Shown piece by piece: positions 10,952 through 21,854 of a stretch of 64,000 nt of DNA (the stretch's first letter is position 1; each line of letters starts with the position of its first letter). Source of the DNA: Silene latifolia (Eukaryota > Streptophyta > Magnoliopsida > Caryophyllales > Caryophyllaceae); NCBI RefSeq assembly GCF_048544455.1, contig NC_133536.1:196109325-196173324 (forward strand), written 5' to 3'. Position numbers and translations under genes: made by a program. The notes under the pieces were generated by a model. It ran no database searches and had not been told where the DNA came from. It was given only the letters and a program-made list of their open reading frames with translations.

Positions 10952-12354
10952 ATTACACCTTTTTATATACCACTTTTCTAAAATTACTCCCTTTTGAAAA
11001 CTTTTTAATAATTTATTCCCCTCAAATGTTCTCAGGTCAAAAATTACACCCAATTGCACTTTCAGGTGGAAAATCTTTTTTAATGACCGTTTTACCCCTG
11101 TGTAAATATAAATCTTGTTCCCCAAATTTTCTGGCTTAAAAACAAACATGGTGACTTTCCTTACTCCAAACAATTGGACTGAAAATATGAATCTCAACAA
11201 TTAGGCAACCACGCTTAAACCTCATACTCAAATAATGTGATCATCAAATATGCATACCAGGAGCTAGAATTAAGAAAAGAAAAGAAGTTAATTGATCAAG
11301 TCAATAACTTTATTTAATTCATCGAATCCTTAATACACAAATTTTGGGAATTTTAGCATATTCAAATGAATGAAAATGGGCAGAGCTTTGAAAACCATAG
11401 TATAGCCTCATTCCTACAAGAATACCGGAACAAGTAGTATCAATATACCTCTAGATTCTGCTAAAATTCCGGTATTCAACTGAGAAATTTGTGTATTAAG
11501 GAATATTGATAGCACATGCCACTGCTTGTGCTTGTTCTTCTTCAACTGAGAAAGCTTCGTGTCCCAGCTCTCGCCTCTCTCCTCAGCAACTCTCTTCAGG
11601 GTATCTTGAATCCCGGGTATCATTGTAAATGTGGGGCCTATTGTCGATCAGCTTAAAGATTTCATCGCTATACTCTTCGATCTTGTCCCGAACATACATT
11701 TTTCTGCCTTTCTTGTCGTAACAGAAATTATCCAGGTAGTCCTGTAAATATTTGGTGAATTCTTCGTCGTTTTTGCTGTAATTTCGCTAAATTAATCCCC
11801 CAATTTTCTGGGTTTTTTTTTTAATTTGAAATTAGGTTTTTTTTTTATCAAGTTTTGGGGATAAAATTAGAAATTTTATGATGAAAAGAGGGGATAATGG
11901 AGACATTTGTAGGTATAACCCGAGCAAGATTAGTACAAATTCTTGCATTATTAGCTTGAAGAGATGTAGAAGGGAGAGAATAGCAACAATATGAACTCCA
12001 GCAATCACGAACAATAATAGATGCACAACGGCAGTAACAACGCACCAACAACATCGACGAACTTCGGGAACAAGAACACCAACGACCATAAATCCGAAGA
12101 CTGATTTCATCCGGAACGCCAAAGCCTAGCATAAACGAACAACAAGAACAACATGAAGTATAAAAACACAAAGGAGGGCAATTTCGTCATAAAATTAGAC
12201 ATTTTAACAAAAAATTTGAATTTTGACGGAATATGTCACCGGAATGTGAAAATGGGTGCAATTTTTGACCTGAGAACATTTTATGGGAGTAAATTATTAA
12301 AAAGTTTTCAAAATAGAGTAATTTTAAAAAAGTGGTATATAAAAGGGTGTAATT
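10952..12354. mobile_element. Probable Pack-MULE with about 110-bp terminal inverted repeats
   Basis: The left end (10952 to about 11055) and the right end (about 12245-12354, reversed) align over roughly 110 bases: AATTACACC, then TATATACCACTTTT, TTTTGAAAACTTTTTAATAA, and ATGTTCTCAGGTCAAAAATT. Long AT-rich inverted repeats around a non-transposase interior point to a non-autonomous Mutator-like element. The interior carries an FNR gene fragment. A clear 9-bp target duplication was not found. The best match is 6 of 7 (GTTGAAT versus GTTAAAT). Confidence 0.75.
11513..11774 (-). pseudogene. Captured fragment of root-type ferredoxin-NADP reductase (C-terminal part)
   Basis: Minus-strand translation from 11774 runs [17 protein letters not shown], then [20 protein letters not shown], then HIY. 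After a short deletion in another frame it gives [19 protein letters not shown] and SQLKKNK, ending QWHV. This matches the end of plastid root-type FNR, the NADP-binding domain that passes electrons between NADPH and ferredoxin. The conserved block between HIY and the PGIQD segment (normally containing CGLKG) is lost, which causes the frame change. HK is inserted before QWHV, and the terminal EVY is replaced. It sits inside the inverted repeats of the surrounding element. It encodes no working enzyme. Confidence 0.88.
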
Positions 12355-12421
12355 GTTAAATTAACTCTTTAATTTAATTAATTAATTTTGTAATTTATGA
12401 GTTGAAATGAAAATAATAAAT

Positions 12422-12911
12422 GAAGCCGCCGAAATATAAATTTGGGAAAATGCACGTGGTGCCTTTGAAGTTTCGAATTTTGCCCGAAATACCTAATTTT
12501 TTGTTCCGGGAAACTTTAAGAGGCTATAACTCGTGTCTACGAGTTCAGAAAGTGATAATTTTTTTTTTCAAATCGATTATCTTTCCGAGAAGTACGATTT
12601 GAAAAAAAAAATTGCCGTATTTGGAACCTGTGGCTAGGAGTTTTTGCACGTCAAAGTGTTTTTTACCGAACAAACTTTGAGTGACCATATCTCTTGGTCA
12701 CGAATTCCAAAATCGACAAATCTTTTTTTTCAAGACGTAGTTCTCGAAAAGATAATCAATTTGAAAAAAAAACGTTACTTTCTGAGCTCGTAAACACGAG
12801 TTATAGCCTTTTAAAGTTTTCCGGACAAAAATATTGGGTATTTCGAGCAAAACATCAAAGTTCAAGGACACCGCATGCATTTTCCGTATAAATTTTGAGT
12901 TTATATTTTGG
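12422..12911. mobile_element. Foldback (long-hairpin) element, about 490 bp
   Basis: Almost the whole element is an imperfect palindrome. The left arm (from CCGAAATATAAA through GGAAACTTTAAGAGGC and TATAACTCGTG) is mirrored by the right arm, which reads AAAATATAAAC, GGAAAACTTTAAAAGGC and TATAACTCGTGTTTACGAG on the other strand. Both strands therefore give similar translations, ending in GYNSCLR. A single-stranded copy would fold end to end. Target duplications are not clear. Confidence 0.8.
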
Positions 12912-13054
12912 GGGAGAACGGTCGAATAGAAAAAAGAGGGGCGTTGGATCGGGTTTGATAGGAAGGTATACAAAGGATAACGTGGATAGAGTGTAGTTTT
13001 CCCATGTCTTTTTACTTTTGTGGGTGTCATTGATTTTTTTTTTCTTTGGTTTTA

Positions 13055-13292
13055 CTCCCTCCACTTTTTTATATATGACGTTTTGCATTTACGAGGTAAG
13101 CCTTTGACTTTAATATTTACAAAAATATATTTGTTCAAAAAATATAAAAATGGTACCATTAAATTCCTTACGAAAAACTCTTTCATATGAGTATATATAT
13201 CATAATATTTAGTCTTATATTTTAAGAGATATTGAAGAGAGAAGAGAGTGTCTCGAAATGTGAGAAAGTCATATATAAAAAAATAGAGGGAG
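13055..13292. mobile_element. Stowaway-like MITE
   Basis: 238 bp. The left end is CTCCCTCCACTTTTTTATAT; the right end reversed is CTCCCTCTATTTTTTTATAT. TA target duplications lie at 13053-13054 and 13293-13294. Stowaway elements are moved by mariner-like transposases. Confidence 0.9.
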
Positions 13293-13406
13293 TATTTTAT
13301 TTGTTTGATTAATATAATTAATTGGATTGACTTGAGTTGAATTGGTTGTACCAAGGAGAATAATTATTTCTTTGGGATATACGGAGTAAGACAAATCTAC
13401 GAAGTA

Positions 13407-13624
13407 CTCCCTCCCATTCACAATAAACCTCCTTATTTCACTTTTCGGTTATTCACAATAACCTCCCTATTTCCTTTTTTTGTAAGTGTTTGTGTGGTCC
13501 AAATTTAATTGTATGGTGGGGTAGTGTATTTGTGTGGTCCAAATTTAATTATATGGTGGGGTAGTGTGTTTCCTTAATTTTTGTGCCAAAATGAAATGAG
13601 AGGTTTATTGTGAATGGGAGGGAG
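13407..13624. mobile_element. Stowaway-like MITE with perfect 25-bp terminal inverted repeats
   Basis: 218 bp. The ends are exact inverse copies for 25 bases, starting CTCCCTCCCATTCACAATAA. TA target duplications lie at 13405-13406 and 13625-13626. A segment of about 45 bases containing GTGTGGTCCAAATTTAATT and TATGGTGGGGTAGTGT is repeated twice inside (about 13489-13575). The intact ends suggest a young insertion. Confidence 0.93.
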
Positions 13625-13780
13625 TATAATTATTTATTCACCTAGTCTTGCTTGTGACGGGTTAATCCCGTCACAAGTTTGTGATCTTTAAGGGAGAGGG
13701 GACAAGGCGGGGCACTCCCCATGTGTTTCCCATTCATCTCTCAATGGGCATTTTATGAGAGGAAACGGTACTGTTACAAG

Positions 13781-14974
13781 TAGGGATGACAATGGGTGGG
13801 ATATGAATGGGGTGGAGCCATATCCATATCCATATCCATTTAATTTATGGTCATCCATATCCCACCCTCGTCCATTTAATATTTTTTCATCCATCCATAT
13901 CCATATCCATATCCACCGGGTGAAGAGGGTGGAGCGGGTACCCGTTGGATATTTTCACAGCTTATAAAATTTAAAGATAATATATCGTAAAAAATTGTGG
14001 CGATAAAATTAAAAGGCATACATAATTCAAATAACAATATGTGTTAGCAAATAACAACCCAATATATATTTAACAACAAAGTATTTTTGCAAAGCAAGTG
14101 ACCATACAAATACGTCACGCCAACTACAAAGAAACCACCAACGCATTATATTATTGATTAAACTAACAAAACTAAGTTACTTTGATTAGTGAAAATAACA
14201 ATATCCACATAAACCCAACTTTTACTTTTCCTAAATAACATTATGATATTAAAATTAAGTAAAATTTCTGATAAAAAAAATATACTTTTGAAGGGAAATC
14301 ATTAATGACCTAAATAATTATTACCTTAATAAAAAATTAATTATAAATAGACCTGGCAAACGGGTCAACCGGGTCGGGTTCGGGTCGGGCCAGTTTGGGT
14401 CGGGCCATTTCGGGTTTCTCAAATTTTCGGGTTGGTTCGGATCGGGTCAGTTCATTTCGGGTTACGGGTCTATTTCGGGTTTGTTGGTCGGGTGTGTTTC
14501 GGGTCAAGCGGGTCGGGTTAATTCGGTCGCCATTTTCGGGTCAAAGATTAAGAGAAGAGAGACATTTCAAGTCTATTAGGGTCAATTAAAGTTATATTTT
14601 GTCGGGTCATTTTCGGGTTGAGTGGTTTCGGATTGGTCATTTCGGGTCGGGTCTGTTATGGGTCCATGAAAGCTCGGGTCATTTTCGGGTCGGGTCGGGT
14701 CACTTCGGGCTTCAGGTGTCATTCGGGTTCAGCAATTCGGGTCGATTTCGGGTCTCGGGTCATCCTTTTCGGGTCGGGTCAATCGGGTCGGGTAGATTTT
14801 GCCAGGTCTAATTATAAATATTAATTTCGGATATCCATAGGGTGGTTAAGCGGGTGAGGGATGATAATCCATATCCCACCCTAAATTCACCCATATTCAT
14901 ATCCTACCCCAAATTCGAAAAAAAATTGTCATCCATATCCCACCCATTTAATTTCGGGTGAATGGATATCCCTA
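13781..14974. mobile_element. Non-autonomous hAT element with perfect 8-bp target duplication
   Basis: The element starts TAGGGATGACAATGGGTGGG and its right end reversed starts TAGGGATATCC. GTTACAAG flanks it exactly on both sides (13773-13780, 14975-14982), which is diagnostic of hAT. Subterminal regions are rich in CCATATCC and GGGTGGG repeats. It sits inside a MITE and carries another hAT element (14348-14810). Confidence 0.92.
14348..14810. mobile_element. Nested non-autonomous hAT element rich in GGGTCGG repeats
   Basis: 463 bp, starting TAGACCTGGCAAACGGGTC and ending in TTTTGCCAGGTCTA, with exact 8-bp duplications ATTATAAA at 14340-14347 and 14811-14818. The interior is a dense array of CGGGTC and TCGGGT words, probably subterminal transposase-binding repeats. 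A relative in the other orientation lies at 18117-18690. Confidence 0.92.
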
Positions 14975-15013
14975 GTTACAAGCTTGTGACGGATATCGCC
15001 GTCACAAATGAGA

Positions 15014-15519
15014 ATTAGTGTTATTTCTTTTGATGGAAACGTAAATGTATTTGGGATCCCTCCAAATTTAGGAATTTTGGCCATGGAATATATTGTAAAT
15101 AAATTAAATTCTTTTTTCTCACCTATTTAATGGGAGAAATAGGAACATACATGAATGTAGTACCTTATATCTCATTTGTTATTGAGCTTATTTGTAATTT
15201 TTCTGAGTTTTTAAAAATTTATTAGTTACATTTTATTTTTTTTGTCGTCAAAACTCAAGTTTAACTGGGCTTATATGTAATGTTTTTGAGTTGTATTGTA
15301 ATTTTTTTAGCTTAATGTTTAAGTAAATGAACTCATAAACTTTATAGTAAAACTCAAAACTTTAAAACGAAAATCGAAAACTTTATTATGATGCTCAAAA
15401 ATTACAAAATTGGTGGTAGTACATCGGATATATAATACACTTACTGATTTAATGGTATAGCCAAGGTGATTAGCAAGAGCATTCACGTAATTGGATAATG
15501 AGAATTTTTACATTTTTGT
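15014..15519. other. AT-rich intergenic stretch
   Basis: No open frame, element end or structured repeat was seen. Only loosely repeated ACTCAAAACTTT-like words occur. Confidence 0.6.
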
Positions 15520-15528
15520 AAAAAATTT

Positions 15529-16734
15529 GGGTTATTTTATAACAATAATCCAACTTATGTCTCCTCTTCTCATATTAATCCAACCTAATGTTTAACTGAG
15601 AAAAATCCGAACTTTATCATCATTTAACTTATACTAAACCGATGCCAAAGTTGACCTGATATCACAGGTTTCTCAACAGGTGACTACATCATCCATTTGT
15701 TTTCTATTTTTTTCCCGATTCTTTCCTTTTCTTCTTCCATCTTTATTTCTTCAATCTCTATCTAGTGTCTTCATTTCTTCTTCAATAGTACTAAGTCACC
15801 ATTACCAACTCATAATTCATTGCATCAATATATGATACCAAATGGATCAAGTTTATGATCAATCTATATAACAAAATGTCCTAAATTAGATCAACCAAAA
15901 ACTAGAGTATGTGGTCCACTTGTGCTTGGCTACACTTGCTGATATCCAAACAATTTTTTAGAGTATGCTCCATAGAAGCCAAAAAGGAGCTATGATGCGT
16001 CATTACCAATCTCTGCCAGCAATAGCACCAAATTGATCATATTATCGCCTAACATCTCTTATTTCCTTATAAAAACATTAATTTGCCCTCTTTATTCCTC
16101 TCATTTCACCGTATCTCATGACCTCGTCGGAGCTTCTACCCGCCCGCTAACCACACACCAAATCCCCGAAAAATCCATCAAAAATGGCGGCTACGACGAG
16201 TTGCACACCACGACGACCGACGACGTTCGGGCTTCAAAAAAACAAAAAAATAATTGTATTTTATTCGGATCTAAATTTCAGATCTACAATAATATAAACG
16301 AAAATTTTGAAAACTACCACCACCATGGTATTCTCCAACCTCATACACCTAATATGGTGATTGTCGTTTATGTCGACGTAGTGGTCAGTGTGATGACGGG
16401 ATTTCTAGTATGGTTGTTGCGGATAAGAGTTAAGTGGTCAGGCGATTTTTGCGATGGTATGATAAGAGTGTGGTGTTGGAGTTGGTGTTGGTGTTGGTAG
16501 TGGTGTGGTGGTAGCAGCAGCTCGGCGGGGGTGGTTTTGGCGTTGGTGATGATTTTTAGAAGGCTTTTTAGAATATTTTTTTCTTCCAAAGTGTCACCTG
16601 TTGAACAGGTAACAGGTTGCTAAGAGTAGTTTGAGAAGATGCGGTACATAGTTGGGTTTATTATGAGATTAAATGAAGTAGGGATTATTATAAGAAGATC
16701 ACGGATAGTTTGGATTATTCTTGTCAAATAACCC
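15529..16734. mobile_element. Mutator-like element with perfect 9-bp target duplication
   Basis: 1,206 bp flanked by AAAAAATTT at 15520-15528 and 16735-16743. The ends are inverted over roughly 145 bases: GGGTTATTTTATAACAATAATCC on the left is matched in reverse by GGGTTATTTGACAAG and AATAATCC on the right. The inner limit carries a shared CAACAGGTGA motif. The interior has one 155-codon plus-strand frame (16033-16500) whose translation is low complexity and resembles nothing I know. No transposase was seen. Confidence 0.88.
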
Positions 16735-16743
16735 AAAAAATTT

Positions 16744-17727
16744 AGGAACTTTCCTACTTTACATTATTCGTTCGACCATTTGAATTTTTACGCGCTAACT
16801 AAATATTTGGTTTCAGCATTGTTAGTTACCACTCAGAATTCTACGCCGACATTTTGCAGATTTGAATCATTTCGTACTAGTTTGAATAAGGAACTTTTAA
16901 GGAAAATGGAGGGGTCACGGTTATAGTTGACCACTAGGTCGTGCTTGTGCGGATCAGGCATGCCAGTGGCAGGCTAGGGTAGTGTGTAAGATTTCGGGCA
17001 TAGCACTAGGAGGAGGTAGTATTTTGAGCCATGCCTAAAATTTCGGCATTGAGGCAGCCGCCGACCGGTGGGTGGACTTAGCACGGAGGGAAAATAAATT
17101 CATTTTATTTTCCTCTTATGATCCAAAATTTTTCTCCATTTTAAATTAAAATATATGGAGATAAAACTTCTTCTCTTTATTTGTCGCGTCCCTCCCTCTA
17201 TTTTCCTCATGTTTTGTATCCAAACAAACCCAAAGCACTTTTAGGCATTTATTATTACTCCCCCGTGTTAATCATTTATTTATTCTTAATTAAAACTAAT
17301 TTTATACCCGTACAAAAAACATGGTCAAATTATCAAATTGGTAAAAAAATGGAGGGTTGTTGCCAAATTGGTAAAAAAAGTTTTACATGTGACAAATTGG
17401 TAAAAAAAGCTAATAGAGTGTGGCAAATTGGCCAAAAAAGTTTCTTTTTAACAAATACTCTATCATTGCAACTAGATCTACCCTTGTCGAATTAGTAAAC
17501 TAAAAACTATTATCCAAGACTCGTCATTAGCAACTATGACCGAAACTTAAAATTAATAAACCTGACCCAAATTCGATCTAACGTTGTTAAACATGTTTTT
17601 CTCTTATTTGAATAATGGTCTACCAAAAAAATGATTAGATCCATAATGATTCATATCCATAAATATTTGGACAAACTTTACTCGTAAACATTAATTTTTA
17701 ATATTTCACCCTAGATAAATATATAAA
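16744..17727. other. Intergenic stretch with a four-unit 30-bp repeat
   Basis: No gene was seen. At 17334, 17364, 17393 and 17424 the word CAAATTGG is followed by a run of A, giving a spacing of 29-31 bases. The remainder is AT-rich and featureless. Confidence 0.6.
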
Positions 17728-18116
17728 CTAGTTTTTGAACTCGTGCACTGCACGGGTGGTAACATAAAATGTTATTTTGAGTGTATATTAAGTAAAGATA
17801 TATACTATGTACAAAAGGTTAAATGTTATTAGTCAATTTTAAATGGTATTGTCCGTCTTAAGATGTTTACTGGATGGTAAAGTATAAAAAACGGTCGACA
17901 TGCTACGTGATTGAGCCAAACAATGAAATACGATATTTGTGAAAACCCCAAAAAAAAAACCCAAAAAGGCCAAATTCAGAATACCCAGCCCAATCACAAA
18001 ATAAACAATAACACCAACAAAACCCGATTAAACCGATCAAGTTGTCCTAACTAATAAGTCAATCAAAATATCAAATGCAGTTTAATGGTTATCGCAAAAT
18101 CCGCCTCTCTCTCTCT

Positions 18117-18690
18117 TAGACCTGGTAAAATGGGTCAGACCCGAATGACCCGACCCGAAATGGCTGACCCGAGACCCGAAAATGACCCGAACTTGCTTGA
18201 CCCGAATACGACCCGAAACCCGAATTGACCCGACCCGGCCCAGACCCGACCCGAACATTGTCTGACCCAATGTTGACCCGACCCGAGGTGACCCAATCCG
18301 AAAAGACCCGACTCATAACTGACCTGATCCCAAATGACTTGAAGTGACCCGAAACGACTAGTACTAACTCATATTAATACTATATATATCAAAATAAAGT
18401 TTCATTGGTTACAATAATCCCTAATAAATAGTTACTTTTGCAAAATAGTATTTCTTAATCAAAATAGTATTAATCTAAGTGCTTACCCATTAACTCAAAA
18501 GCAACCCGACCCAAAATGACCTATACCCGAAAATAACCCGACCCGAAATGACCCGACAACAGGCCACCCGAAATTGACCCGAAACCCGAAAGTGACCCGA
18601 CCCGACCCGAAATATATGACAGACCCGAAATGACCCGACCCAAACTGACCCGACCCGTACCCGACCGAGTGACCCGTTTTGCCAGGTCTA
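18117..18690. mobile_element. Non-autonomous hAT element rich in GACCCG repeats
   Basis: 574 bp, with ends TAGACCTGGTAAAATGGGTC and TTTTGCCAGGTCTA, the same terminal sequence as the element at 14348-14810. The internal repeat array is in the opposite orientation (GACCCGA). Flanks CTCTCTCT and CAGTCTCT match at 6 of 8 positions, consistent with an aged 8-bp duplication. Confidence 0.85.
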
Positions 18691-19348
18691 CAGTCTCTCT
18701 CACACTCCTCATCTATTCTCATCTTCATCTTCCCCAATGAAATCTACCATTCAATCCAAAAACTATCACACCTCCCATGTTTCCTCCTACCAAGAGTCAA
18801 TCTCGTTTTAACCATTCAATTATATTATGATTGGGCTTTGTTAGCCGATTTTTATCAAAATATGATTAAAAGTTTAGAATTGTCGTCGACAGTTCCTTGG
18901 TTAAATAAAGGGAAATTCATTGGATTTTTTGCACTATTCCTGAATTCATCGTGGATTTGATGGAATTCGATGGGATCCAAATCCTTACTACCCAGGTTTA
19001 TTTCTATTTTCAATCCTCTATTACCGTCTTTTTCGCACAACCATTCTGTTTTGTATGTAACAATATTTTTTCTCTTTGTGATTGTGATTGGTTTATTATG
19101 ATTTTTTTGTTGCTTATAAGATGAATTTGTAATTATATTGTGGTTCAGTTATGTTTTTTTTTTCACTACCAAATTAAATCGGCGGTTGACATGCAATGGT
19201 CGGATATTCATTTTATTATATTTAATTGAATTGAATGAGATTGTTATTAGTTGAATATTCTGGATATAGAGTATGAAAAATGTTTAGATAATTTTTAATA
19301 ATATTAGGGGTACGAAATTAACAATAGTTAGGACTTAGGACAATGGTG

Positions 19349-19349
<1 letters not shown>

Positions 19350-19419
<70 letters not shown>
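19350..19419. repeat. (AAT)n microsatellite, about 23 units
   Basis: An uninterrupted trinucleotide run inside the decayed Helitron, just beyond the end of the helicase remnant. Confidence 0.97.
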
Positions 19420-19420
<1 letters not shown>

Positions 19421-19599
19421 GTCTACCGCTCCAAGTGATTCAATTTGATACGTCAATTACAATAAATAAGAAGGTGACACAAAATCGTTATTAATATTAC
19501 TCTACTATTATAATTTTATTAACTATTCCAATCCATGTATGCTAACTTGCCACTACAAAATTATGCACCAAAAAAAAACCTTGCCACTACAAAACTCGA

Positions 19600-21040
19600 A
19601 AATCTCCTTAAATACTACATTAGCCGTAGCATTAGAAATCACAGCGTTTTGTCACAAATAAGAATTTTCAGCCCGTTCTTGTTGTCTACCCTCGATATGG
19701 CTAGGTACAGTTGACCATGGTTGAAAACGGGTTTCAGAAGATACAACCCAACATGACTTAGAGATTGCCCTTGAGCCTTATGAATGGTCATTGCGAAAGA
19801 AATTGCCAAAGGAAATTGTTTCTCTCAAATTTCATTGGGAACTTAGAAGCGGGCGAAGGGGTCATTGATATCCGAGGGATATACACTTGGCCTCCTATGT
19901 TGCTATCAGAGATGAGGTAGCCCTAATAACATGATTTCCTAAATTAGTTACCATGAGCCTTGTGCCATAACACATACCGACTGAATGGTCAATAGTTTTT
20001 AGGAGCATTACAATAGCCCCAACTTTCAACCATATAACATTACGTGTAAGGCCTAGACAGTTCAATGTGTTTAGGAATTTATAGTTCTAGTTTCTAATTT
20101 TTTCTTTTCCCTTTGTAGTTGGTCAGAGCTCAGGTAAACTTTTTCCTTGCCCGGTAGTAAAGACATTATATACTAATGACTGAATCAACTATGGTTGGAG
20201 TTGGAACAAGGATAGCCCTCTCATGAAAATAATCTGGGTTACATAAGTTATTTTTCAAAGACATGTATGTGTTTCGAGGATTGATGTCAAAGGTTCGGTT
20301 GTATCCTTTTTTAGGACATCATTTGGAAGATAAAAATTGGTTTTTTCGCCGCTCACTCCTCCTATTGCACCTTCTCCAACCTTCTTTATCCATTCATCAA
20401 ATTCTCGTAATTCCTGATCTTTGATATCAAAACTCTCCAAATCTAGGCACATATTTCTCGTTAAGTGCAACACTTTGGAAAAAGAAATTAAAAAAATTCG
20501 TTAGTTTTTAATACACCTATAAATGCCCTAAGAATTATAAATAGATGTTCGGCAAACTTACCTTGCATTCATTCCATATATAAGAGGAATTAATAATAGA
20601 TCCTATAATTTTGTCTCTGCCCCCTTTTCTATACAAGGGTAACAACTGTCTGAAGTCACCGACGAAAACAACTAATTTGCCTTCAAATGGCTTTTTTGTG
20701 GTTTGCATTACATCTTTCAAACTCTTATCAAAAGCCTCAATGCAAAACTTGTGTATTATAGAAGCCTCATCCCATATGATGAGCTTTGTTTTACGAAGGT
20801 GATCGGCTAAGTGACAACCATGTTTGATGTATTTGCAAGTGGAGTTTTCGGATATGTCTAATGGTATTCCAAATACATCATGGGCTGTCTTTCCTCCAGA
20901 AAGGTAAGCTGCTGCGATTCCACTCGAAGCGACAGGGAGAACAATTTCTCCTTTGCTCCTTAAGGCGGCGCAAAGTGCCTTCAAAATAAATGTCTTGCTT
21001 GTACCTGCATGACCATAAATAAAGGGTATCTAATTCTACA
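19600..21040 (-). pseudogene. Helitron RepHel C-terminal helicase (PIF1 type), broken
   Basis: The minus-strand translation gives, in order: a degenerate Walker A (PFIYGHAGTSKTF; the usual GTGKT reads GTSKT) near 21030-20990; SGIAAAYLSGGKTAHDVFGI; Walker B-like LIIWDEAS; motif III-like VVFVGDFRQLLPLY; and INSSYIW, all within 20984-20535. A further segment (20473-20255) starts LHLTRNM and contains ELREFDEWI. Broken pieces follow, including TRLMVTNLGNHVIRA (near 19950) and a final NVV motif near 19610. Autonomous Helitrons use this helicase with an HUH Rep domain for rolling-circle transposition. The Rep domain is not in the window, and several stops and frameshifts separate the pieces. Confidence 0.85.
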
Positions 21041-21854
21041 ATGTTCCAGTTCGCGGCCTATTATCATCCACATTTTAAGAAATGTCGTCTTTCAATTTAA
21101 GTTAGTTTCGCTTGTACTTGTAGCCCGACTTATTCCGTTTCTAGTCGTTTAAGAGTATCTAATTCCACTATGTTTGTATGGTAATCGAATACTGTGTAAT
21201 CTCTTTTTTAGTAGTTTATATAAGATAGTACACGTTTGTCTTAAAAAAAAGGCATTCAAACTTACATTATTATCGTGCAATAATACAAGGTTGTACCTCA
21301 CGCTTGGATTCAAAGTAGCGGACCATGACACTTTAACAACGCCCCTCGCTTAGTGTTTGGTAGTCCTAGAGCTCGCAAAACTAAAGGTTCAATGAAGTCT
21401 AGCCCAATATTTTTGAAGCAGATAAAATAAACAATCGGAAGTATACATTACTCGAAACCTACTTTGTTCTAAGTTTGTAAAGAAACCATCTCAACTAAAA
21501 GTTCAATTTGATGGTTTATATTCTATCACAACCCGCGAGGCTGCGACCCCTCACACAAATGCACATACATATGCACATTGGGTTTAAAGTGTGGATGCAT
21601 TGTAGGTCCGAGTGGTGAGATTTGAACCCGTAATCTCATAATCATACTGGTTCTGATACAATGTCAAGAAATCATCAAAATAAAAAGGTTAAACTTATGG
21701 CTCAAGTATCGTGATTGATTTTATATATATTCTAACAAACCCTCATATTTTTAAAGAGATAAAGAGGAATCCTCCATCTAATACGACCCTACATTTTAAT
21801 GGATGATGTGACTCGTTTTGCAATTAGTCACCTGATCAACGACTCACCCTCACT
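21041..21854. other. Intergenic stretch, no gene recognised
   Basis: Contains (21520-21690) a segment ending with TGATACAATGTCAAGAAATC, which looks like a degraded copy of an LTR-element primer-site neighbourhood. This is too weak to call. Otherwise nothing was seen. Confidence 0.4.

Larger units (their letters stand above)
13646..15013. mobile_element. MITE of the TTGTGACGG family, split by a nested hAT element
   Basis: The left part (13646-13780) starts TCTTGCTTGTGACGGG and the right part (14983-15013) ends GCCGTCACAAATGAGA. Joined, they make a short element of about 170 bp with inverted GTGACGG motifs at each end. Related copies in this window lie at 39798-39969 and 41256-53070 (the latter split by a LINE). 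Confidence 0.75.
17728..21040 (-). mobile_element. Decayed autonomous Helitron, minus strand
   Basis: The 3' terminus on the minus strand is at 17728. A hairpin (CCCGTGC, 3-base loop, GCACGAG; 17741-17757) is followed by about nine bases and CTAG, with the host T next, as required for Helitrons. Remains of the PIF1-type helicase end lie upstream of it on the same strand (about 21030-19600). The two are linked by position and strand. The 5' TC end was not located, so the right limit is the last recognisable helicase segment. A hAT element and an (AAT)n tract lie between the helicase end and the terminus. Confidence 0.7.

Noticed and set aside
16033..16500. 155-codon frame called as a gene
   Set aside because: No domain, low-complexity tail, lies within a non-autonomous MULE. 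Kept only as a note on the element.
18082..18737. Several minus-strand frames rich in Gly, Ser, Val and Arg (and similar ones at 14395-14824)
   Set aside because: Produced by the GGGTCGG word arrays of two hAT elements. No start context or domain.
21520..21690. Possible tRNA-Met primer site or LTR remnant (TGATACAATGTC)
   Set aside because: Too degraded. No LTR, duplication or coding remnant beside it.
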